Shown piece by piece: positions 1 to 6,046 of a stretch of DNA of 6,988 nt. The stretch spans positions 1-6,988 of the forward strand of contig DCZG01000006.1 in assembly GCA_002331575.1 (NCBI GenBank), read 5' to 3'. The notes below the pieces were generated by a model that saw only the letters and a list, made by a program, of their open reading frames with translations, was not told the DNA's origin and searched no databases. Every line of letters begins with the position of its first letter. Positions within the stretch are counted from its first letter, which is position 1. A program made the position numbers and the translations under genes. This DNA comes from Atopobium sp. UBA2090 (GTDB lineage Bacteria; Actinomycetota; Coriobacteriia; Coriobacteriales; Atopobiaceae).

Positions 1-152
1 GGGCCCTTCGTGCGTAAATCCCGCGGCGCAGGGACTCCCGTCGGATGGTCCCGCATCTTGAAGCAAGCAGCCAGAGACCAGAGACGGAGAGCAGCTCTTC
101 ATCGGCGTCGTGAGGAAGCTCTGAGGGTCAAATCCCCTCTAGCACGGGCGCC
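1..152. other. Gene-free stretch downstream of gntR1, with hairpins
   Basis: I see no believable gene here. Besides the hairpin at 118-143, described separately, two structures are visible. The first is an imperfect stem in which GGGAC (31-35) pairs with GTCCC (48-52), extended by GC on each side around a bulged A. The second is the 8-bp palindrome GGGCGCCC at 146-153, which touches the gntR1 stop codon. A plus-strand frame opening at position 10 is rich in Arg and runs antisense into gntR1, so I do not call it. No complete tRNA or known structured RNA was recognised. Confidence 0.5.
118..143 (-). terminator. Candidate hairpin terminator of gntR1
   Basis: On the minus strand this begins about 10 nt after the gntR1 stop codon. 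It can fold as GCT, a one-base internal loop, GAGGG, a 7-nt loop, CCCTC, a two-base internal loop, then AGC. The position suits an intrinsic terminator. There is no clear U-run after it, so termination is an inference from place and shape; some high-GC bacteria do use hairpins with poor U-tracts. Confidence 0.35.
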
Positions 153-887
153 CTACTTGTCCGTCTCAAAGTCCCCAGACTCGCCGCTGCCAGAGACGAC
201 GTCCGTGTTGAACTCGAACGCGTTGATGTCCCCGCGATAGTAGGCAACCGAGTACTCCCCGATGCGGCCAGACGAGGTGAAGGCTATGGTCGAGAATCGC
301 TCGAGTGGGTCGCCAGCCGGCACGTCGAGAAGCGCGGAGAAGTACGAGTCAGCCTTGACCACGATGAGCGTCCGACGAGCCTTCAGCACGGGGTTGCCCT
401 GACCGGCGAAGTAGGCATACAGCGACTCATGCGCGAAGTCAACGTCATCTATGTGGGGATAGAGGTCGAGAGGTACGAAGCTGTTGACCAGCACGTTGGG
501 GGCGTCATTGGCATAGCGCAGCCTCACGATCTCGTAGACCAGCGCCCCCTCCTTGATCCTCAGGCTACTGGCGACCTCTGCGCTCGCATGGGTCTTGTGC
601 GACGAGATGACCTGTGTTCTCGGAACGAGGTTGTGCTGGTGCATCTCGTCGTCGAAGCTCTGCAGAATCGTTCCGTAGCGTTGGCTGATTCTCGGGGTGC
701 GCACGATCGTGCCCTTGCGGGGGCGGCGCTCCAGGTATCCGGCCTCCACGAGCAGGTCTATCGCGCGATGGGCCGTCGGCCCGCTCACGCCGTACGTCTC
801 GGCTATCTCGTCATCCGAGGGAATCGTCTCGCCCTCGTTGTAGGTGTGGTTCTCTATGAGGCCGAGAATCTCGTCTCGTATCATCAC
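153..887 (-). CDS. GntR/HutC-family transcriptional regulator (paralogue 1)
   Basis: This is a one-component repressor-type regulator. An N-terminal winged helix-turn-helix (about residues 1-65, ending in the wing motif KGTIV) is followed by a UTRA effector-binding domain (about 75-232), which in this family usually senses a sugar phosphate or small metabolite. Length (244 aa) is normal. UTRA hallmarks seen are YEIVRLRYANDAPNV, the FVP segment and LLDVPAGDPL. It is clearly paralogous to the regulator at 1669-2478, but two usual DNA-contact arginines of the recognition helix are replaced: Gly36 for Arg in SRPT, and His40 for Arg in TVRQ. The called start is a GTG followed directly by ATG, with no ribosome site in place. 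GGAGG at 909-913 is instead 6 nt from an in-frame ACG at 902-900, which would add five residues. The gene diverges from the TPR-like gene, with a palindrome at 931-948 between them. Ligand and targets are unknown; a role in sugar uptake is inferred from the neighbourhood. Confidence 0.93.
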   Translation of the reverse strand: MMIRDEILGLIENHTYNEGETIPSDDEIAETYGVSGPTAHRAIDLLVEAGYLERRPRKGTIVRTPRISQRYGTILQSFDDEMHQHNLVPRTQVISSHKTHASAEVASSLRIKEGALVYEIVRLRYANDAPNVLVNSFVPLDLYPHIDDVDFAHESLYAYFAGQGNPVLKARRTLIVVKADSYFSALLDVPAGDPLERFSTIAFTSSGRIGEYSVAYYRGDINAFEFNTDVVSGSGESGDFETDK

Positions 888-908
888 GTAGAGGGGTTCC
901 GTCTTGGG

Positions 909-913
909 CCTCC
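909..913 (-). promoter_or_regulatory. Shine-Dalgarno GGAGG placed for an upstream ACG start of gntR1
   Basis: On the minus strand GGAGG lies 21 nt before the GTG/ATG pair at 887-882, too far to serve it. It lies 6 nt before an in-frame ACG (902-900). In the paralogue gntR2 the aligned codon is ATG, also 6 nt after its AAGGA. The ribosome site therefore marks the ancestral start and makes the true start of gntR1 uncertain. Confidence 0.55.
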
Positions 914-930
914 GGTCTTTAATGTCTGCA

Positions 931-948
931 AATATGTTCTGACATATT
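931..948. promoter_or_regulatory. 18-bp palindrome, candidate GntR operator
   Basis: AATATGTTCTGACATATT has perfect 7-bp arms around a 4-bp centre. Its core TGT-N4-ACA fits the GT-N4-AC spacing known for HutC-type GntR operators. It lies in the 146-bp divergent region between gntR1 and the TPR-like gene. It overlaps a possible minus-strand -10 (TACAAT, 951-946) and sits just upstream of a possible plus-strand -10 (TATACT, 953-958), so a bound repressor could affect both directions. Binding by gntR1, gntR2 or both is inferred. Confidence 0.6.
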
Positions 949-958
949 GTACTATACT
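946..958. promoter_or_regulatory. Overlapping divergent -10 candidates
   Basis: On the plus strand TATACT (953-958) matches the -10 consensus at five of six positions. On the minus strand TACAAT (951-946) also matches five of six. Neither has a convincing -35 box at 16-18 bp, so these are candidate activator-assisted or weak promoters for the TPR-like gene and gntR1. Confidence 0.35.
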
Positions 959-1033
959 CATTCCCGGGAGAACCTCACGCGCCGCAGGCATTCCATGATG
1001 TCCTTCCCCACGAAACCCATAGCTGGAGGAAAC

Positions 1034-1627
1034 ATGACACCTTACTTCATCGTTGCCATTGTCGTACTCGGTGCTTTCCTGGCATTCGACCTCGTCAGGC
1101 GTGGCAAAGCCAGAAAGCACGTCGACGACCTCTACGAGCAGGGCAGGACGGAAGAGCTCGTGGAGTATCTCGACGGCTCCAAGGCGAGAAGGATATTTCC
1201 CGCATACAACCGCCTCTACACGAAGTTCAACGCCTATCAAAAGGCGGGCGACGCCGCTGCGGCAAGCGAGACACTGAAGGAGTTGCTCGCGCTCGACAGC
1301 TCTGACGAGCAGCGCTCCGACCTTCTCCCCAGAGCCTTCCAGTTCCTCCTCAAGAATGGAGACCACGAGAATGCCGAGAAGGTCCTCGACGAGCTCGAGA
1401 GGCGCGAGCCAGACAGGACCTTGGCAGACGAGTGCAGGAAGGTCTATGACATCGTCGCCAAGGGGAGCACCGTCTACATCAAAGAAATGGAAGACCAGCT
1501 CAAGCAGGCTGATTTGCTCGGTGACGGACCCACGGCGCAGCGGCTTCACTACCTTCTCTCGCTCCAGTACGCGAGTGAGAATGACGCAGAGGCATCCACC
1601 AGGCACCGTGAGCTCTCACTGAAGTAG
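1034..1627 (+). CDS. Membrane-anchored TPR-like helical protein, function unknown
   Basis: I do not recognise a characterised family. The 197-aa product begins with one hydrophobic segment (about residues 4-20, FIVAIVVLGAFLAFDLV) followed by the basic stretch RRGKARK. This predicts an N-terminal anchor with the rest in the cytoplasm. The remainder is charged and helical, with TPR-like hairpins: about 58-88 (ending LKELLALDSS), about 100-126 (AFQFLLKNGDHENAEKVLDEL) and a weaker one near 150-180. The ATG at 1034 is chosen because GGAGG (1025-1029) sits 4 nt before it and the membrane segment follows at once; in-frame ATGs at 995 and 998 have no good ribosome site. It diverges from gntR1 and converges on gntR2, and is the only gene here on this strand. 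A scaffold or protein-interaction role is possible, but nothing in the sequence fixes it. Confidence 0.82.
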   Translation: MTPYFIVAIVVLGAFLAFDLVRRGKARKHVDDLYEQGRTEELVEYLDGSKARRIFPAYNRLYTKFNAYQKAGDAAAASETLKELLALDSSDEQRSDLLPRAFQFLLKNGDHENAEKVLDELERREPDRTLADECRKVYDIVAKGSTVYIKEMEDQLKQADLLGDGPTAQRLHYLLSLQYASENDAEASTRHRELSLK

Positions 1628-1641
1628 CCGCCAAGAGCGGC
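1627..1641 (+). terminator. Short hairpin between convergent genes
   Basis: GCCGC (1627-1631) pairs with GCGGC (1637-1641) around a 5-nt loop, directly at the stop codon of the TPR-like gene. It lies in the 41-bp gap shared with the end of gntR2. No U-run follows, so terminator function is tentative. Confidence 0.35.
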
Positions 1642-1668
1642 GCGACGATTCCTAGCAGTCAGCCGGAA

Positions 1669-2478
1669 CTAATCCCGCCCTCCTCGGAGCTGCACGGGAC
1701 CCTCTCCGTTAGACAGCGGGTCGTCCGCCCAGCTCTCCTCGACGGAGGTGTCAGGCTCACTCACCGAGAACTCGAAGCTGTTGTTTCTGCCGCGATAGGT
1801 GGAGATGGAGTATTCCACGATGTTTCCGCTCGCGTCCTTGCCATGCGTGTGGAAGTAGAAGAGCGGGTCCCCGATGGGAACGTCCAGGAGCGTCGAGACA
1901 GACGCATCCGCCTTGCTGACCTCGATGCGGCGAGTCAGGGAATGCACCGGCCGGCCTAGCTCCTTCATGCGTTCGTACAGCCTGACCTGTGAAAAGTCGA
2001 CTCCGTCGATGAAACCCGGGTACAGGCGGGCTGGGACGTAGTTCTCCATGAAGACGTTGGGGGTGTCGTTGATGTAGCGAAGCCTCACGAGCTTGTAGAC
2101 GGCCTCTCCCAGGGGAATCCCGAGCTGCTCGGCCACCTCTTCGCCAGCCGGCTCCTCCTTCACGAGGATGGGCATGGTCCTGACGTTTCCGCCCTCGCGG
2201 CGCATCTCCTCCTCGAAGCTCTGCACGCCCTGCACCGAGGGGGGCTCGTTGTCGGACTTCTCCTCGATCGCCTTCGAGACGATGGTTCCGCGTCTCTTGT
2301 GCCTGTCAAGATACCCGTCGTTGACGAGGATCTGAAGCGCCTGCCTCACTGTTGGACGACTCACCCCATACGCCTTGGCAAGATCGACCTCGGAGGGAAT
2401 GGTGTCGCCCTCCGCATAGGTGCCGTCCTTGATCTTTGCCAGGAGGTCATCGCGTATCGACATGTAGAGAGTCTGCAT
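1669..2478 (-). CDS. GntR/HutC-family transcriptional regulator (paralogue 2)
   Basis: This regulator has a GntR winged helix-turn-helix (about residues 6-68) with the canonical recognition helix SRPTVRQALQILVNDGYL and wing RRGTIV, then a UTRA ligand domain (about 85-240). Family members bind palindromic operators and release on binding a sugar phosphate or similar ligand. Landmarks shared with gntR1 are KLVRLRYINDTPNVF, the NYVP segment and LLDVPIGDPL. About 25 extra polar residues follow the UTRA domain. Two ATGs are adjacent; I prefer the second (2478-2476) because AAGGA (2489-2485) is 6 nt upstream of it, against 3 nt for the first (2481). The gene follows the epimerase in the same direction, 109 bp on, with its own AT-rich promoter island and a large inverted repeat. 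It is the best candidate regulator of the PTS-manA-epimerase operon and probably controls itself. The effector is not known. Confidence 0.94.
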   Translation of the reverse strand: MQTLYMSIRDDLLAKIKDGTYAEGDTIPSEVDLAKAYGVSRPTVRQALQILVNDGYLDRHKRRGTIVSKAIEEKSDNEPPSVQGVQSFEEEMRREGGNVRTMPILVKEEPAGEEVAEQLGIPLGEAVYKLVRLRYINDTPNVFMENYVPARLYPGFIDGVDFSQVRLYERMKELGRPVHSLTRRIEVSKADASVSTLLDVPIGDPLFYFHTHGKDASGNIVEYSISTYRGRNNSFEFSVSEPDTSVEESWADDPLSNGEGPVQLRGGRD

Positions 2479-2535
2479 CATGAGTCCTTCGAGGGGTCCC
2501 CTTGGCAGCCAGGGAGTCTAAATGACGTTAGACCA

Positions 2536-2541
2536 ATGATA
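2536..2541 (-). promoter_or_regulatory. Candidate -10 box of gntR2
   Basis: On the minus strand TATCAT matches the -10 consensus at five of six positions and lies in the AT-rich island before gntR2, giving a leader of roughly 50 nt. No strong -35 is seen. One arm of the inverted repeat (2551-2560) falls in what would be the -10/-35 spacer, as expected for a repressed promoter. Confidence 0.4.
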
Positions 2542-2550
2542 TATATGAGC

Positions 2551-2597
2551 TATGTAAGGTCATTCCTTTCATGAACAAACATTACGAACCTTACATA
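2551..2597. repeat. Perfect 10-bp inverted repeat, candidate operator pair
   Basis: TATGTAAGGT (2551-2560) and ACCTTACATA (2588-2597) are perfect reverse complements, separated by 27 bp, with centres 37 bp apart. The distal arm contains the epimerase stop codon (TAA, 2593-2591) and the proximal arm lies just upstream of the candidate gntR2 -10. The layout suits two half-operators bound by a dimeric or looping repressor such as GntR2. A transcript hairpin is also possible, but the long loop and A/U-rich stem make it weak. Confidence 0.6.
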
Positions 2598-3298
2598 TTT
2601 AGAAGCGAGTCACGAGAAGTACGCGCGACAGACGTGTCGGGCGTGCCGTCCACACAGCTCGCATGCAAGCTTTTGATAATCGTGGCGTAGGGTTCCGACC
2701 TTCCGAAGAGCGAGCTCGTGCCCAGAACGGCGCCGTCGACCCCCAACCTTGCCGCCCGCACCACGACGTCAGGCGAGCAGGCGCCGTCGATGACCACCTT
2801 GTAGCCGTACTTGTCTTTGGCCTCCACGAGCTGGAATAGCTTGGGCGTCACGTAGTCCAGGTACCTCTGACCGGCAAATCCCGGGTTCACGGTCATGACC
2901 AGCACGTAGTCAACGACGGACAGCATGGGCTCCACGGTGGAGAAGCTCACTCCCGGGTCAACCGCGATGCCGGGGCGAGCTCCGAGACGCTCGATCCTCT
3001 GGAGCGTGGAGTTCACCGCAGATGCGACCTCAGGGTGCACGTAGACGATGCTTACCCCCGCCGCTATGAAGAGCTCGGCAACCTCGTCCGGCCGCTCGGT
3101 CATGAGGTGCGCGTCGCAGGGCAGCGTCGACCTCCTGCAGATGGCGACCGCGTCTCCCAGCCCGAGCCCGAAGTTCGGGACGAAGTGGCCGTCCATCACG
3201 TCGAGGTGGAGTATGTCTGCGCCAGCCGCGCAGAGCTCGTCGACCTCGTCTCCGAGTCTGTCAAAGTCCGCGCACATCATCGATGGGCAGAGCAGCAT
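2591..3298 (-). CDS. Ribulose-phosphate 3-epimerase family; probable D-allulose-6-phosphate 3-epimerase (AlsE-like)
   Basis: A cytoplasmic TIM-barrel epimerase of 235 aa, close to the length of E. coli AlsE (231 aa) and slightly longer than typical Rpe. The family's metal and catalytic residues are present: His31 and Asp33 in LHLDVMDGHFVPN, His64 in DAHLM, and Asp171 in VIDGACS. Several signatures follow AlsE rather than Rpe, from memory of these families: PSMMCADF near the N terminus (AlsE PSLMCMD, Rpe PSILSAD), VHPE at 87-90 (AlsE LHPE), VMTVNPGFAGQ, DGACS (AlsE DGSCN) and GTSSLF. AlsE interconverts D-allulose 6-phosphate and D-fructose 6-phosphate; Rpe acts on ribulose and xylulose 5-phosphate. 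The gene starts 10 bp after manA; its AGGAGG (3310-3305) overlaps the manA stop and is 6 nt from the ATG, suggesting coupled translation. The sugar is inferred; another ketose phosphate, or an Rpe role, remains possible. Confidence 0.88.
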   Translation of the reverse strand: MLLCPSMMCADFDRLGDEVDELCAAGADILHLDVMDGHFVPNFGLGLGDAVAICRRSTLPCDAHLMTERPDEVAELFIAAGVSIVYVHPEVASAVNSTLQRIERLGARPGIAVDPGVSFSTVEPMLSVVDYVLVMTVNPGFAGQRYLDYVTPKLFQLVEAKDKYGYKVVIDGACSPDVVVRAARLGVDGAVLGTSSLFGRSEPYATIIKSLHASCVDGTPDTSVARTSRDSLLNM

Positions 3299-3308
3299 GG
3301 CTTGCCTC

Positions 3309-4238
3309 CTAGGCAGTCGTCATCATGCAGGTGAGGTTCCCGGCGATCTCTACCTTCTCGCCGTGTGGCGCGAGGAAGTGCGACCCCACGGCGACCTTCT
3401 CGCCGCCAACGGTCCCCGTGCCTCGCACCACGCTCACGAGCTCGTAGCAAGCGCCCTCGAGGACGTAGGCGTCATCGTCCACGACGAGCTTCTCAATCGT
3501 GAACGAGGGCGAGTCCGTGTAGGTGGTCCTGATGCACCCGCCGTATGCCTCCACCCTTGCGTCGTAGCGCTCGCGGTTGAGGTCGCTGCCGTACTTCAGG
3601 CAGTCAATGGCCTGCTCCAGATGGAGCTGGCGCTTCGTGCCGTCAGCCCCCACCCTGTCGTAGTCGTAGAACCGGTAGGTCACGTCCGTTGACTGCTGGA
3701 CCTCGTAGACGATCACGTTCGCGCCGCAGGCATGCAGCGTCCCCGCGGGGATGTACACGAAGTCGTCGTCGTGCACCTTGAGATGACGCACGAGATCGTC
3801 CCACCGTCCCTGACTCACAGAGGAGAGGAGGTCGTTCTCGTCGACGGCGTTGTGGCCGAACACAATGTCGGCACCCCTCGCCGCCTCGAGAAAGTACCAT
3901 GCCTCGTTCTTCCCGAACGAATACCCCGCAGCCTTCGCCCTCTCGGCATCGGGATGGACCTGGATCGACAGGCGATCGCAGGGGCACAGAAGCGAGACGA
4001 TCAGGGGGAAGTCGCGGTCGGTGTCACCGAAGAGCTGGGGATCCTTCTCCCAGAGCTCCCGAAGGGTCATCCCGGCATAGGACCCGTTCATGCAGACGTT
4101 GGAGTTCTTATCCTGGGCGGAGAACGCCCACGCCTGACCCGTGCGATCAGGCATCCAGTCGTACCCGAAATACCGCTTGATCGACTCCCCTCCCCAAACG
4201 GTCACGAAGGGAATCGGCTCGAAGAACAGTGCGCTCAT
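3309..4238 (-). CDS. manA: Mannose-6-phosphate isomerase, class I
   Basis: This is a zinc-dependent cytoplasmic isomerase that interconverts D-mannose 6-phosphate and D-fructose 6-phosphate. It is the short bacterial form (309 aa from this start) with a cupin fold. In order it shows the N-terminal VWGG motif, QVHPD (about residues 93-97), GKNEAWY (about 109-115) and IPAGTLHA (about 163-170), followed by YEVQQSTDVTYRFYDYDR. The Gln, His, Glu and His in these motifs are the family's zinc ligands. The frame is open to a TTG at 4259, but adjacent ATGs at 4241 and 4238 are better starts. I take 4238, since GGGG lies 5 nt upstream; 4241 is almost equally possible. It follows the PTS genes after a hairpin-bearing gap and leads directly into the epimerase gene. 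It converts incoming mannose 6-phosphate for glycolysis. Confidence 0.95.
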   Translation of the reverse strand: MSALFFEPIPFVTVWGGESIKRYFGYDWMPDRTGQAWAFSAQDKNSNVCMNGSYAGMTLRELWEKDPQLFGDTDRDFPLIVSLLCPCDRLSIQVHPDAERAKAAGYSFGKNEAWYFLEAARGADIVFGHNAVDENDLLSSVSQGRWDDLVRHLKVHDDDFVYIPAGTLHACGANVIVYEVQQSTDVTYRFYDYDRVGADGTKRQLHLEQAIDCLKYGSDLNRERYDARVEAYGGCIRTTYTDSPSFTIEKLVVDDDAYVLEGACYELVSVVRGTGTVGGEKVAVGSHFLAPHGEKVEIAGNLTCMMTTA

Positions 4239-4264
4239 CATCGCCCCAATCGACGTCAACTCAC

Positions 4265-4305
4265 CAGAGGCGCCCAGCCGTCCTCGGGACGACCGGGCAC
4301 CTCTG
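4265..4305 (-). ncRNA. Long intercistronic RNA hairpin between EIID and manA
   Basis: On the minus-strand transcript an 11-bp outer stem (4305-4295 with 4275-4265) forms fully, with one U-G wobble. Within it a 5-bp inner stem (4291-4287 with 4283-4279) is capped by a 3-nt loop, the two stems being separated by a 3x3 internal loop. The wobble would be a C-A mismatch on the other strand, so the structure fits the minus-strand RNA. No U-tract follows. It could be a leaky terminator, a stop for 3' exonucleases that stabilises the PTS segment, or a processing site. Confidence 0.55.
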
Positions 4306-4334
4306 CAATGGTTCCTGCGGAAAGGTCCTCCGGC

Positions 4335-5174
4335 CTAGAAGAGACCGACGAGGCAGGTGACGATGATGATGCCCGTGAGGATGAGCAGGACCTTGGTGGG
4401 GCCGAACTGCTTCTTGTTGAGCATCCAGTAGGTGAAGAGAACGAAGATCAGCGGGAACAGCTTGGGGAACACACCATTGAGGGTGTCGGAGAGGGCAGTG
4501 TAGTCCGAGCCCTTCGGGATGTTGACGATCGTGCTAATCGAGATGAAGCTCGCCGCAAGGGTTCCGGTGACGATGATGCCGAGGACGTTGATCGCGTCCA
4601 TGAGACGACGGGACTCGTTTCCGGCAAGGACGTCGATGGCGCTGAGGCCCATCTTGTAGCCGTAGCGGAACATGCCGTAGGAGATGGCCAGGCCGAGAAC
4701 CAGCCAGCTGATGATGTAGAAGATCGGGCCGGCGGGGCTGCCGCTGGAGGCGAGGCTCATGCCCACGGACAGTAGGGTCGGGACGATGATGCCCTGGATG
4801 ATCGAGTCGCCGAGACCGGCGAGCGGGCCCATGAGCGTGGTCTTGATGTTGGTGACCATCTCCTCGGGGATGTCACCACCGAGCGCGATGTCCTCCTCGA
4901 GGGAGGCGACGATGCCGTTGACGATGGTTCCGACCTGGGGCTCGGTGTTGTAGAACTGCGAGTGACGGACGAGGAGGCGCTTCTTGCCCTCAGGGTCATC
5001 CTTGTAGAACTTCTCGGCGAAGGGGATGTACGACCAGGCGAAGCCGTGAGTCTCGAGCTTCTCGTAGGAGCTGGACGAGAACCATCCGACCTGCCAGCGA
5101 TACCACAGCGAATTCAGGTCCTTCTTGGTGAGACCTTCCTTGCCGTCGACAACCTTGGGCGTGAATGTAGCCAT
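4335..5174 (-). CDS. PTS mannose/fructose/sorbose-family EIID component
   Basis: This is the membrane subunit that, together with EIIC, forms the sugar channel of a mannose-class phosphotransferase system. The 279-aa length is normal. A soluble N-terminal half carries HSQFYNTEP (71-79), then the family's KTTLMGPLAGLGDSIIQG (111-128); hydrophobic segments lie near 150-168, 196-215, 234-252 and 262-278. It is 20 bp downstream of EIIC. The ATG at 5174 has AGGAG about 10 nt upstream, a little long but with no better start nearby. It ends in hydrophobic CLVGLF. Substrate specificity cannot be read from the sequence; mannose is favoured by manA next door. Confidence 0.97.
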   Translation of the reverse strand: MATFTPKVVDGKEGLTKKDLNSLWYRWQVGWFSSSSYEKLETHGFAWSYIPFAEKFYKDDPEGKKRLLVRHSQFYNTEPQVGTIVNGIVASLEEDIALGGDIPEEMVTNIKTTLMGPLAGLGDSIIQGIIVPTLLSVGMSLASSGSPAGPIFYIISWLVLGLAISYGMFRYGYKMGLSAIDVLAGNESRRLMDAINVLGIIVTGTLAASFISISTIVNIPKGSDYTALSDTLNGVFPKLFPLIFVLFTYWMLNKKQFGPTKVLLILTGIIIVTCLVGLF

Positions 5175-5194
5175 TGTCTCTGTTCTCCTCTCGA

Positions 5195-6016
5195 TTAGAA
5201 CAGGTCGGGGTCTTCGTAGGCCGCGTCGCTCGACTGCGCCAGTGCCGCGTCAGGAGCTGCGCCCTTTCCGGAGGCGAGGTAGGTGAGGTAGGCGACGACG
5301 GCGGCGATGAAGACCATGGGGATGGTTCCGAGGCCGAGGAACGCGCACACCACGAAGCCGAACAGGAAGAAGACCATCTGGATGGAGTCCTTGATGACGA
5401 TGTTCATGAGCATGCCGACGCCGAGGGCGGGAAGGACTCCGCCGAGGACCTGGATGATGTGCGTGACAATCTCGGGGACGCTGGCGAGAATACCGTCGAC
5501 GACGCCCTGACCGAAGTAGATTGCCAGGAAGACGGGGACAAAGCGAAGCAGGAAGGTGCAGATGTTCGGGATGACCAGGTGCCAGGTGTTGATGCCTTTG
5601 GTGTCGCCGGCCTCTGCCGCCTCGTACGCCTTGTTGTTGAAGACCGAGTAGAAGGCCATGCGGAGGTTGTAGAAGATCAGACCGAAGGTGTTGCCGACGA
5701 GCACCGCGAGCGTCGCGGCGACGGCGGGGTCATGCGTGGTCGCCATGGCGAGGCCGATGCCGCCGTAGGACGCGTAGGTGATCTCGGAGTTGGTCGCGCC
5801 GCCCGTGGAGAGGTTGGCGATGAAGACCGCCTGGACGGCGACGCCGCAGAGAACGCCCTGCTCGACGTTACCGAAGGCGATACCGCAGACGAGACCGGCA
5901 ACGAGCGGACGACCCAGGCAGTAGAAGCTGCCCGTCGTGCCCAACACGTTGGCCGACTCGATTGCGCCAAAGTAGCAGAACAATCCGCAGATCAGCGCTG
6001 GGAAAAACATGCCCAT
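5195..6016 (-). CDS. PTS mannose/fructose/sorbose-family EIIC component
   Basis: This is the integral membrane sugar-translocating subunit partnered with EIID. The 273-aa protein is almost all hydrophobic, with about seven or eight membrane segments (near 3-23, 32-50, 55-70, 98-116, 150-170, 190-207, 212-228 and 229-248). GRPLVAGLVCGIAFG at 35-49 and the following EQGVLCGVAVQAVF match the family core. After the last segment comes a soluble acidic tail (250-273) ending EDPDLF, resembling the EIIA tail. AGGAGG lies 4 nt before the first ATG (6016) and 10 nt before the third-codon ATG, so the start is either of these. EIIB ends 30 bp upstream. Confidence 0.97.
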   Translation of the reverse strand: MGMFFPALICGLFCYFGAIESANVLGTTGSFYCLGRPLVAGLVCGIAFGNVEQGVLCGVAVQAVFIANLSTGGATNSEITYASYGGIGLAMATTHDPAVAATLAVLVGNTFGLIFYNLRMAFYSVFNNKAYEAAEAGDTKGINTWHLVIPNICTFLLRFVPVFLAIYFGQGVVDGILASVPEIVTHIIQVLGGVLPALGVGMLMNIVIKDSIQMVFFLFGFVVCAFLGLGTIPMVFIAAVVAYLTYLASGKGAAPDAALAQSSDAAYEDPDLF

Positions 6017-6046
6017 GTTTCCTCCTCTTTCCTTTCCTGTATGTGC

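Noticed and set aside
47..80. Signal recognition particle RNA core (AAGCAAGCAGCC resembles part of it)
   Set aside because: The GGAA-type tetraloop and the paired conserved bulge sequence are absent; the likeness is limited to a few bases.
118..152. tRNA 3' end (T-arm-like GAGGG / CCCTC with a TCAAATC loop)
   Set aside because: The loop lacks the TTC of a true T-loop, no matching acceptor, D or anticodon arm is found upstream, and there is no CCA. It is better read as a hairpin after gntR1.
947..1033. Earlier start (947) for the TPR-like gene
   Set aside because: It lies inside the promoter and operator region with no ribosome site, and would put a basic stretch before the membrane anchor. 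The GGAGG-ATG at 1034 is far better.
2551..2597. Inverted repeat as an intrinsic terminator of the operon
   Set aside because: The 27-nt loop and A/U-rich stem make a weak RNA hairpin, and no U-run follows. An operator role fits better.
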